Below, piece by piece: positions 35,711-46,325 of a stretch of 64,000 nt of DNA (its first letter is position 1; each line of letters begins with the position of its first letter). The notes beneath the pieces were generated by a model, which saw nothing but the letters and a program-made list of their open reading frames with translations, did not search any database and was not told where the DNA came from. A program made the translations under genes and the position numbers. Origin of the DNA: Nemertoderma westbladi (taxonomy: Eukaryota; Xenacoelomorpha; Nemertodermatida; Nemertodermatidae); NCBI GenBank assembly GCA_032718475.1, contig JAUCBJ010002115.1:39891-103890 (forward strand), read 5' to 3'.

Positions 35711-36181
35711 GTGTAATTGGCCAGATTAGTTTCTCATAACTGGTACAATTGGGAAGAATTCCGGTGTGGGTTTTGTTAAAAACACACACTATTGCTCAGT
35801 GCTCACCTCATGGAACCTTAATTGTAGAAAAAATATAACGACTCTGCAGTTGTTTGTACAGAGTAAAAAAACACCATACCTTAATGGTTGCCCTGAGCGT
35901 TCAGTTTTGTAATCTTTATAACAATAAACATCCAATCAAGTTTCTTCCCCGAGGCAAAGGTCGGGGCAACAAAAAAAAGATTACAAAAAACAAACTTTTG
36001 TTTTCTCGAGTTTTGTAAAATCATTCGAACGAGTTTACTAAAGTCGGGGAAACAATAAGAGCTTACAAAACTGGCCGCAAATGCCCACCATACACCTTCC
36101 CTTCATATTGTTTAGTGGTGAAAAACTCACCAATCGCCAGCCACCGCTCATTAAATAGAGCAAATTCTAAAAGAGCAGTGA

Positions 36182-36684
36182 GTTGTAGCGTCGAGCTGTA
36201 GCGGTGAGTTCTACGGACGAGATGCTGCGGCGAGCTGTAGCGGCGAGCTGCAGCAGCGAGTTGTAGCGGCGAACTGTAGCGTCGAGTTTAGCGGCGAGCT
36301 GCAGCGGCGAATTGTAGCGGCGAGTTGCAGCGGCGAGTTATAGCTGTGAGTTGTAGCGGCGAGTTGTAGCTGCGAGTTGCAGCGGCGAGTGTATGGCGAA
36401 TTGTAGCGGCGGCAAGTTGTAGCGGCGTGCTGCAGCGGCGAGTGTAACGGCGAGTTGCAGTGGCGAGTGTAGTGGCGAGTTGCAGCGGCGAGTGTATGGC
36501 GAATTGTAGCGGCGAGCTGCGGCGGCAAGTTGTAGCGGCGTGCTGCAGCGGCGAGTGTAGCGGCGAGTTGCAGTGGCGAGTATAGTGGCGAATTGTAGCG
36601 GCGAGCTGCGGCGGCAAGTTGAAGCGGCGAGCAGCAGCGGCGAGTGTAGCGGCGAGTTGCAGCGGCGGGCTGCGGCGGCAAGAT
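36182..36684. repeat. GC-rich minisatellite (AGCGGCGAGTTGT)n
   Basis: About 40 imperfect units of 12-15 bp such as GTAGCGGCGAGTTGCAGCGG, some reading GAGTGTATGGCGAATTG. It is strongly GC-rich in an AT-rich context. Long minus-strand frames rich in Arg, Ser, Leu and Thr arise from the repeat and are not genes. Confidence 0.93.
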
Positions 36685-38965
36685 TCTGTCAAAATTTGAA
36701 TTTTTAAAATAGGGTAGTGCGCGATAAAATTATTGGGCTAGAAACAGATGTCATTTGTCAGAGTGTTTTTTTGTATAAAACCACTTGGATGGTTGCAATG
36801 GATTTAAGTATAAGCACGTCTAGCCAGTTATGAAAATCGGCTTTGCCTGTGATTGGTTATTTATTGCAGATATGACGTCATAAATCGGTTATTATGGCTT
36901 ATTATTTTTACCCTAATATTTTACCTTACTGTATTCTATGCAGTGTGATTTTTGATCCATTTTCATATACAGTACACATTTAAATCTCAATCTAAATTCA
37001 ATCCCATTTTATAATAATTTTATTTATTTTAATGATGATTTTACGTTCAATAAAGCCGCTTGAGCACGGATTTCCGGAATAACACTACTACTAAATAATA
37101 TCTAAATAATAATAATATAAATTGAAAGCGGAGTCTTGTGCATCTTTTGACACTACACAGTACGTTCATAAAAATGCTATTTGCAAATGCAAACTCGGCA
37201 GATTGTCAGCTAGCAACACTGTACATGATATCTGTATCAATTATTCTACAGCACTGTGTAGGCTTACATGCTGTATGCACTCGCACAGCCCTATCGCATT
37301 ATCAGGGCTTTATTGCAGTATTGAATTACATACAATTAGTTCGGTATTGCCGCCGGTAGCCATTATTAAATATTCGATTACTGAGTATGAGTAGGCTATC
37401 GCGATACTGAAGACTGCAGCGGGAGGAAGGGCTTCTGCTGCCCATACCACATCTGGGTGCAGGTGCATCGCAAACTCGTCCTTGTCTGTGACCTATTTTT
37501 TAACTATTACATTACAGTGAAAATATAGTTACGTATTTCTTTCAATCGATAATACACGGCCCAAATTAATGTACAGTAGGATATTTGTTTTTGTATTGAG
37601 CTTATATACTGCGTTGCATGGCTGTACTCTTTTATCTAGGCTTTCTTTGTACAGTTGTATATTATAGTAACTATTGGTTTATGCAGCAGCTGAATGCTAA
37701 CGGTGGTTGGTGTAATGGGCTAACCCGTCCAACCACCGTCTACATTCTACATTATAACGAACCTGTCTTTAGACTGGGTAGTTTTTGTCTAAAGCTGAGG
37801 CCGGCAAAAACACGATGGATATATATATTTACCTATATCACTATATATATATGTCACTATATCACTCACTATGTATGTTCACCAAATGGCTTGAAACCAC
37901 TTGCATGCATTGTAAAATTGTAAACGCAAGTATTTATCAATTGTTGTCTAGTTGTTGAATAAAAAAGTTGGGAACGATTCGAAGTGCGATATTCGAAATA
38001 TTTGCATATTTTCAACATTATTGAACGCGAAATTAAATACCCACAACTCCCTTGCTTGAAATGTTTTTCAGGTGATTGATATTTAGCAATTATTATGAGG
38101 TTACTTACTACTGAAATCTGACAGAATGCCAAACGTATTATTATAGTTCTATCTCTATTCAGCCAGTTAGTGTAATGTCAAGCAGTACATCATTTATATA
38201 TCGTATGTATCTATAGGGCCTAATTGTCATCGTTATAATACTGTCATCAACTTAGGCTAAGCTCAATTGTAATGCAAAGGCTTAGTAGGTTTTGTATATC
38301 TGGGACGTTTACAACAGCTGTCGATTAAACTAACAAAACCATAAAACTGAACCAGGGTGGCTGCCAGCCGGGTACCAACGGCTGTTGGGTAGACTTAAGG
38401 GAACATTTCACAAACTTTCATAGGATGCTTGTACATGTACATTATATTGGTTGCTCCGATGTTTTTATTAGGCTAACTGAGAATGTATCAGGTATAAATA
38501 CTGTAATTATAGTGTTCTTTATTTTATTTATCTAATACAGAAAAGACCCCTCCGCAGAATAAACTGCTCTTTTGGGCCGTTTCTCAGGTTGCGGATATGG
38601 ATACCATTTCACACATCATCGTAGTAATTGTGATTATGATTTGTTTGCCTAGGCGAATGTGTATTACAGTAGATGGGAGGCAGTTTTTTGGTTGATGCAA
38701 GTCATTCTTGGTTTGCATCTTCCAATCCCATCTGTTTCTTGGAGTCTGTGTAAGACAGGTTCGTTTAAAGCCATCTTGATGGCGTTCTAGTTTCTAGAAG
38801 TGTAGAAAATTGTTATTCAATAAATAAATAAATAAAAACCTGGTAGACACTAGACAGGTAGATGGGGCATGGGGGGTAAACGCTTTGACTACACCTACCA
38901 GCCTACGCCTAACCACCTCTGCATCTTACACCTACTTGTAGGCGGCTGGGCGGTAGCATGCAAAA
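36685..38965. other. No gene recognised
   Basis: Several short open frames (37122-37394, 37618-37923, 37869-38132) lack domains and conserved-looking composition. A 12-bp hairpin, ACGGTGGTTGG paired with CCAACCACCGT around TGTAATGGGCTAACCCGT, lies at about 37699-37740. The rest is AT-rich with scattered ACAGTA motifs. Confidence 0.45.
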
Positions 38966-38970
38966 GAAGC

Positions 38971-39024
38971 AAAGAAGCAGGTTACATACTGTAGTCGGGT
39001 TGAAAGAAACCAAAACAATAAACG
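38971..39024 (+). repeat. Core-repeat copy 7
   Basis: Reads AAAGAAGCAGGTTACATAC then GAAAGAAACCAAAACAATAA and ACGAG. It is about 130 bp upstream of the RTE-A coding start. No arms seen. Confidence 0.72.
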
Positions 39025-39150
39025 AGATTAGGAATATTAGTGTAGAAAAGCCAATTTAAAAAAAAAAGCAAAAGCAAAAAAGCAAGGCCTACCGGCTCAT
39101 GGTACAGTAGAGTTGCGACCACAAGCGGTTTACTCTCGCAACTGAAAGAT

Positions 39151-41741
39151 ATGACTGTGAGTATGAGAACCCTCCAGGAGAAATACCGGCTCGGTCGTCG
39201 CCCGGGTCAACAAGGACCGCGTCCCTCAGTGGTACACCAGGCTGGGGTCGATAAATTGGCTACTGGAACAGAAGACAGAGAAGAAAGAAGAACCAACCTG
39301 TTGAAATGTAAAAAGACACTAAAGATTTCTACAATGAACGCACGCACGCTGAAAGCACATAGCAAACAGGGTGACATGGTTGCTCTGGCAATGGAATATA
39401 ACATCGACATCATCTGCATCCAAGAACATCGGATTTGTCATGAAGACACTGCTATGAAGTACAATGACATTGGAAATGGTTGGACGTTAGTAACAAGCTC
39501 AGCACTAAGAAACTCGGCCAATGCATCAATTGGTGGAGTAGGAATTCTGCTAAGCCCATTTGCACTTAAGACCCTAAACATCATCGAATCTATAAATTCC
39601 AGGGTTATGATCGCAACATTTGATGGGAATCCCAAGACAACAGTTATATGTTGCTACAGTTCAACCAATGCCTCAGAGCCAGAACAAGCAGTCAAGTTTT
39701 ATGAAGATCTGACTGGACTTATAAAGGACATTCTGAAACACAATGTTAAATTCATTGCTGGTGACCTGAATGCACAAATTGGCCCAGAAGACATCAAGGG
39801 TTACACCTATAACAACAGTTCTAACATAAATGGGTACTTACTTTTAGACCTAATGGATGAATGTGAATTGATACCAACAAACAACACATTCGAAAAGAGT
39901 ATGGGGAAGCTATGGACCTTTCAATACCCTAATGGAACCAAAGCACAACTGGATTACATTCATAAACAAAAAGTGGAGAAACAGCATGATCAACTGCGAG
40001 GCATACAGCTCGTTCAACCTAATTTGTTCGGACCACAGAATTGTGACTGCAGAGATCAGACTCGGTTTGAGAGCCAGCAAACTCAGGACAAACAAGCAAA
40101 TCAACTATGACTGGGAGAAACTCAGAACTGACAATGCAGTAAAGGATGCTTACACAGTAGAAGTTCAAAACTGCTTTGAAGCACTTCAGTCAATGGATGA
40201 AGACCAGTCCACCGATTCAATATACCAGAATGTAATAACAGCCCACAAGGAATCAGCTAAGAGGCATATCCCCCAGAAACCCAAACGGAAACAGTATGTG
40301 CCATGGCAAAACTCTGAGGTTACTTGTAAGAGAGAAGATCTTAAGATAGCCTACAAAGTTAAAACCGAACAACCAACAACTGAAAACATTTAACAAGGTT
40401 GAGAAAGCTAAGGGCGATCTTAAATTGGCCTACAACATCAGCCAGGAAAAGTACATACAGAATGAAATTGAACCAATTACAACTGCTCACACAGCAACAA
40501 TCAAGACTTACCTGGCAAACTGTAAATGAGGTATCTGGTTGGAAAAGTTGTGCAAAGGGGCGCCTCAAAGCAAATAGTCCTGAAGAACGTGTTGGGAAGT
40601 TGAAAAATCACTTCAGCAACTTGCTTGGGCAGCCACCAAACATCGAGGTCAGCCCTACAAGGAAAATATATGACAAGACACTACTTATAGAGACTTCACA
40701 CCTGCCGAACTCCAAAGAAGCATTAAAAGCATGTCCAATAATAAAGCGAGTGGATTAAATGAAATCCCAGCGGAGGTATGGAAAACAGGAGTGCTAAACA
40801 GACCATTATTGAATGTTTGCAACCGGATGTTAAAATGGGAAATGCCACCACCAATTTGGACTAAAGGTCAACTGAAGCCTCTCCCCAAGAAAGGAGACCT
40901 CGGTATACCAACAAACTGTCGTGGGATCTGTCTACTTGTCGTAGCTGCCAAAATATACAATAAAATGATTCTATATAGGATTAGGCCTCACATATAGAAA
41001 CTACAGCGTTAGAGCCAAAACGGTTTTCTACCAACCACAAAGGGTGAAGATCTGAGATTCACACTTCAAGAACGCAGAAGTAGTAGATATCCGACTTTGC
41101 AGATGACATCGCCCTGCTCTCTAATACTCTACCAGATGCACAGCTTCTACTAAATAAAGTGGAGAGGGCTGCTAAGGAGGTTGGATTGCATATAAATGCT
41201 ACCAAGACCGAATTCATGACCTTTAATGTTGATGGAAACTTGACAACCATTGATAATAATCAACTAAGGAAGGTCGACGACTTCCAGTACCTTGGATCAT
41301 GGATAGAGAGTAGCAAAAAGGACATAGAAGTTAGGAAAGCAAAGGTTTGGGTAGCTCTACCAAAAATGGATACCATCTGGAAATCAGATCTCTCCAGGTA
41401 CCTGAAGACTAAGTTCTTTCGAGCCACAGTGGAAAGTGCATTTTTAAACGGGGGTGAGACCTGGACACTGACTAAATCACTTGATGAACAACAAATTGAT
41501 AGTTGCTACACAAGACTACTAAGGGCAGCCCTAAACATCAGCTGGAGACAACACATGACAAACGCCGAGCTTTATTGTACAATACCACCTGTATCAAACA
41601 CCCTCCGTGAACGCAGATTAAGATTCAGTGGGCACTGCTGGCGAAGTAAAGACGAGGTCATACCAGATCTACTTTTCTGGCAACCAACTCATGGAAAGCG
41701 TAGTCGTGGATGACCGGTCATAACATACTGTATATAGATCA
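39151..41741 (+). mobile_element. RTE-A retrotransposon, decayed main body
   Basis: The open frame 39151-40110 encodes the N-terminal region plus an APE-type endonuclease: ISTMNARTLKAHSKQG, IDIICIQEHRI (catalytic Glu), FIAGDLNAQIG, then a shifted frame from 39932 with the terminal CSDHRIVTAEIRL (SDH box). After further frameshifts (frames at 39932-40393, 40399-40758, 40731-40997) the RT fingers follow (MSNNKASGLNEIPAEVWK, LKPLPKKGDLGIPTNCRGIC). The RT is internally deleted near 40,997-41,090: sequence jumps from the fingers to the palm (FADDIALLSNTLPDAQ). The frame 41159-41713 gives the thumb and C-terminus (DDFQYLGSWIESSKKDIEV, ETWTLTKSL). Similar animal RTE proteins are often mislabelled craniofacial development protein 2. 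The 3' UTR is interrupted by a Penelope-like element. Confidence 0.9.
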
Positions 41742-42750
41742 GAGCAATTAAGAACAACGCCAAAATTTTTAAGTTCATATTGTATAAATCAACAAACAAA
41801 CGTTTCGGAGCAAATGAGCACCATCATCAATGTAGAGGTCTGTAGGATGCCAAAAATGTAGTACCGGTAGCTGTATACTGATATAAATATACAAGCTATG
41901 TAGTGAAAGCACAAGGAACAATTTGCAGTATTGCACGTATAAACAACAAACTACAGTACAACAGTAAAGTGGGCCAAGCACAAGAAGATAAAACGACAAA
42001 AAACGTACAGTATGTAATAAGAAATAGCAGAAATATGACCAAAAAAAATTAGGACAAAAAAGAAACGTAATTAGAACAACTTCAAAGGAATGGAGTGTTG
42101 GTGAGTGTTAAGTGTCGGTTTTAATTTTCTAATTATAAGAGATTCTTTAATGAGGAGGTCGGATTTATTACGTCCATTACAAATAACCGGAAAATTATTT
42201 GTTGAGACTTGGTGGTCTTCCGAATTCGAATGGTCGAATATTGCAGAGTTCTTAGGGAGGTTAAACTTAGAAGTATGGTACAAGAACCCGGTATGTTCCG
42301 AGATACGAATCGCCAGGTGACGGGTGGTTTCTCCTACATAGGTAGCATCGCAGCTACCACAGGTAAATTGATATACCACCTGAGATCGTAACTCTAAGGG
42401 CAACCGGTCTTTGTAACCAAATTAAGAATTTTAAAAAAGGTTTAAAAACTACTTTAAGATCTATAAGGGGGGAAGTTGTCTTAAAAATAACACCCAATCG
42501 TTTCTTAAGTAGAAGTCCATGTTATCCAGTAAACGGGAAAACAATGTACAGTTGACGTTTAGGGACTGTAATAGGTTTCGATTTCTCCTCGGTTCTAGAA
42601 AGTGTAAGCACCAAGTTAATAGCGGTGGAAATAAGGTTTGAAGGGTAACCATTTTTTTAAAGAATGGTTGTAAGTTTCACTGTCTCTACGTGGAAAAGAG
42701 TATAACTAGAACATATACAATAACAACGCCAAAATAGTGTAAACAATATA
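41742..42750 (-). mobile_element. Penelope-like element, 5'-truncated, inside RTE-A
   Basis: The minus frame 42071-42403 encodes a GIY-YIG endonuclease: RSQVVYQFTCGSCDATYVGE, TTRHLAIRISEHTG and LIKESLIIRKLKPTLN, typical of Penelope-like elements. Upstream in a shifted frame is the RT-EN linker (VPKRQLYIVFPFTG, LKVVFKPFLKF); the RT itself is missing. The insert is bounded by an exact 11-bp duplication, TATATAGATCA at 41731-41741 and 42751-42761. Both ends carry AACAACGCCAAAAT, consistent with terminal repeats. Near the 3' end (complement of 41801-41838) TTGATGATGG and GCTCCGAAACG form a degenerate hammerhead-like core. Confidence 0.9.
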
Positions 42751-42895
42751 TATATAGATCAACTTGAAAGGGATACTGAACTTGGGAGAAACGAAATTGC
42801 GACAACTATAGAGAATCGGGAAGCCTGGAAGGATCTCATTTCCACTGTCCGAGTTTGGTCGACCTAGTAGTAATAGTAGTAGTAGTAGTAGTATT
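42751..42895 (+). mobile_element. RTE-A 3' terminus
   Basis: Continues the RTE-A 3' UTR after the Penelope-like insert: GATCAACTTGAAAGGGATAC, GGATCTCATTTCCACTGTCC and a TAGTAGTAGTAGTAG tail. The same terminus is found at 28.5-28.6 kb. Confidence 0.88.
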
Positions 42896-43089
42896 GCAAT
42901 TGTTTTGATACTGAGCTAAAGAAACTACGGTACTGCAGTACTGTCATTCACAACATCACAGGCACACATGGAATCCACCTGCCTCACATCGAAAACAGCA
43001 ACCTTCATCAATCATGTGTTTGTTTCAAACTGCAGAACTGCAGCATAATCAATCAATAACTATGGTCTAGTTAAAAGAGAAAAAAGTGA

Positions 43090-44720
43090 TCACAACATGT
43101 TCTGCTCTATGCAACTCAAACGAAGGAAACGTAAACGAGTGCCTATTACACCTAGATCCATAAAATGTAGAGCCTTTAAAGCATACTCATTGCTCACAGG
43201 GAAAACTTGTCGCTGAACTAGTTAAATGTGATTCCATAAACCAGATCACTACCATTACTGACTTAGATGAAACAACACTAACAACATCATTGCGTAAGAT
43301 AAATCATTGCATAACAACCGTGGATTGACAAAGAATGTATTGATGCAATTAGTGAGAGCATAAGCTGCACGAGTCAAGGAAAGAGGCGGCAGAGGAAATC
43401 TATAAAAAAAAACTCAGTAACCAATCACACAACCAATACCACGAAATTGAAAAAAAGTTTCATAAATCCGAACAACTCTCCAAGCCGTGAATGGTGACAG
43501 TAAGAAGTTGTGGAAAGCACTAAAATCAATGGGACCACCTACAAAAAGTAACCAGGGAAAGTCCATAACACAATTAATCAATTATGATCGAAGGAAAGGC
43601 CTGCAATGACACCCAGGCTATATGCGACGGATTTATCAAATTCTACTCCACAATTACTAAAAACCTAGTATCCAAACTACCTCCGCCATCAGGGCACTAT
43701 AATAACGAAGCTACTGTAGCATATTATGCTAACCAAGGTATTATATAAATGCATTTGAGCTACGCCCAGGAGCAATCCCTTTAATAACCGTAATTTTCCT
43801 GAACATTAATATCAGTAAAGCGACTGGGCCTGACTGTATTCCGGCTTGAGTTATTAAAGATGGGTTGAACTCACTACTAGTAGTAATTCCTTTCTGCACC
43901 TCATATTCATTGAACATAAAATAGTATATGTTGCCATGTCCATTCCGATCGATCCACGGTGTACTAATGTACATCAGCGATGCCAACGCGCCAACGGCAA
44001 CGATATACCCCAAGCAATTGAAGATGACACAATAGCCCCCGTACTCGCAGATGATACTGGACTTGCCCACAGTGACGCTCACTCAGGAAATATATCTATT
44101 TCATTCATAAACACGATGGAAAGAGTCTCTCAATTGAAAATATACTAACCATAAACTTTGCCAAGACTGAATGCATCCTTATTGGAACACACCAGAGGCT
44201 AGCAACCGCCCAAACAAGAGGTCTACTGTCGCGGGAACCGCTTACCCAACCAGAAATCAGTAACCTATCTAAGGACAGTGATTAACGAAAGGTTCACTGT
44301 GAAGAAATGGCAGTGAAAATATTAAAGCGAGGCAATTCCCGAGTTCCTCGGGCCCGTCATCGATCGTTCCATACACAATGTTCTGCAACACGCTTATACA
44401 GCCACACCTCGACTATGCGGCCTCTGCATGGTTTTTTACAATTTCCATTTGGCTGCGTCAGCAACTCGAAGCTCTCCACCTGAAGGCTGAACTGCATTCG
44501 CTTTTGCTTGAGCCTCAGTCTGAGAGACCATATCGACGCCACAAATTTATAAAGTAAAACAAGGTGAAACCCCTGAATATCTAGCAGACCTGATGGATTT
44601 CCGGGAAACCAACCATTCCCACAGATCCGCAAACAAACCAGCATTCATTCCCCTTAGGAACGCATCCTACGGTCAGAACCAGCTTTAAACAGCTTAAAAA
44701 CACACTTAATTTTCCATTTT
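43090..44720 (+). mobile_element. Third LINE (CR1/Jockey-like), heavily decayed
   Basis: No frame is open for long, but successive fragments in LINE order can be read: a linker segment around 43,380-43,560 (SKKLWKALKSMGPPTKS), then ISKATGPDCIP near 43,810-43,840 (RT fingers), YISDANAP near 43,970, and LIQPHLDYAASAW near 44,390-44,430 (RT C-terminal region). Antisense open frames at 43741-44082 and 44357-44644 are shadows of this relic. Confidence 0.7.
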
Positions 44721-45057
44721 GAATTTAACTATATTTAATTTTAATTTATTTTTACGTGACTGCATTCTTTATCTTGGTTGAATACCAACCATTTTTATTC
44801 ATTATTTTAATTACTTACTCCATATATTTAATATTCGATTTTTAATTTACTCTTATTTAATTTTAATTTATTTTATCCTACTACATTATTTATCCTGGCC
44901 AAATATTATTTCGAGTGATGCAGTATTTTTTCTAGTAACTATTTTTATTTTTAATTAAGTAACATCACGTTTCTTTTAGCAAATTTGATTTGACTAATTG
45001 CTAGCAATTAATTATACTTTTTAATGCTTTACTTGTGTTGGTGATTCAGCAGGTTGG
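44721..45057. other. AT-rich spacer, nothing recognised
   Basis: Runs of TTTTAATTTATTTT-like sequence between the decayed LINE and the foldback element. Confidence 0.5.
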
Positions 45058-45410
45058 GTGAATTCTTAGCCCGCGAGAATTCTTAGCCCGCGAGTATTCT
45101 TAAGCCCGCGAGTATTCTTAGCCCGCGGGTTTTCTTAGCCCGCGGGTTTTCTTAGCCCGCGGGTTTTCTTAGCCCGCGGGTTTTCTTACCCCGCGGGTTT
45201 TCTTAGCCCGCGGGTTTTCTCAGCCCGCGGGTATTCTAAGCCCGCGAGTATTCTTAGCCCCCGAGTTAGTAAAGGAGCAGGTTAGTAAAGCAGCAGGTTT
45301 CAGAGGCGTATTGGGGGAACCAAAACAATAAACGTTATTGTTATGCGGGCTAAGAATACCCACGGGCTAAGAATACTCGAGTGCTAAGAATACTCGCGGG
45401 CTAAGAATTC
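45058..45410 (+). repeat. Core-repeat copy 8 between inverted 17-bp arms
   Basis: The left arm has about 12 direct 17-bp units, GCCCGCGGGTTTTCTTA and variants (45058-45264). The right arm (about 45343-45410) has four units in inverted orientation (GCGGGCTAAGAATAC and variants). The outer ends mirror each other (GAATTCTTAGCCCGCGAG and CGCGGGCTAAGAATTC). The core between them (45271-45334) contains AAAGGAGCAGGTTAG, GCAGCAGGTTTCAGAGGCGT and GGGGGAACCAAAACAATAAA. The same arm unit occurs without a core at 56.17-56.21 kb. Confidence 0.88.
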
Positions 45411-46325
45411 ATGAAACCTTCAGCAAATATCTTAGTTTAATGTTACTTTATTATTTACATTATTACCTATGGTATCATGTGCTATCGTTCAAAATAGTTA
45501 TCAGCGATTTAATTTTAACTTACTTTCAGTTTAAAGCAACTGCATTTTAATCATAGATTTAGTTGTAATGTCTGACTTAATATTGGTTATTAACTTACTT
45601 TCCGTTAAACGTACATTTATTTATCGTATTATTTGTATTTTTACGGTACCAGTAGTGTTATCTTATCTATGTTATCGATTTCAATGTTAATTTGGATGAA
45701 AATTCAATCCATCAATGTCTAGGCGAGGGTTGTAGGCGTAGCGTTTATCCCCGGTAAATAATGCCATAAATATCTTCTTAATACGGCTGTGTAGCGTGAA
45801 CACTAGAAGATTTCACCATATACCCAGCAATGCGACGCAGAGTTTGAACTTTGTTTGAACTCCCCCAGCAATCCTAGATAAATAAAGACAAAACAACGTA
45901 AATAATTATTCTGCTATGCACAATAGGCAGATAGGGCTGTATACCTCACCTCCCGGTCTCGGTCTGCATAAATGTCAGGTTATCCACCGAGTTTGCAATT
46001 GCATGAGATTTAATGTGTACCTGTCCGGTATTAGAATATAATTTCACTACAGAATGCAAGATAAAATTCACAGCCGATTTTCAAAATTGGCTTCCCGCGC
46101 ACTTAAACCCGCCATTTCATCTGTTTCCTTGTGATTTTACAAAAAAGCAAACCCCGCCACTCGATTCAGCCCCCCCCCCCCCCCCCCCCCCCTATTCAAG
46201 TGTTTCTACTTTCTAGCCCAACTTTTTTTTTCGGGCACCCACCAACCCGATTGGTTTAGTTTAATAAATGCCATAAGAACGGTTAGGGTAATACAGTACA
46301 AATATAAGGACAGATTCATATCATT
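45411..46325. other. 5' flank of the SLC6-like gene
   Basis: AT-rich DNA with a 23-base C-run at 46170-46192. The promoter is not recognisable by motif; GTACAAATATAAGGA lies about 25 bp upstream of the ATG. Confidence 0.4.

Noticed and set aside
36211-36692. Arg/Ser/Leu-rich minus-strand ORFs of 134 and 156 codons
   Set aside because: They are produced by the GC-rich 12-15-bp repeat.
37122-38132. ORFs of 73-101 codons
   Set aside because: They show no domain, no repeat of reading frame in homologous copies and AT-rich composition typical of chance frames.
43741-44644. Minus-strand ORFs of 95-113 codons
   Set aside because: They are antisense shadows of the decayed LINE on the plus strand.
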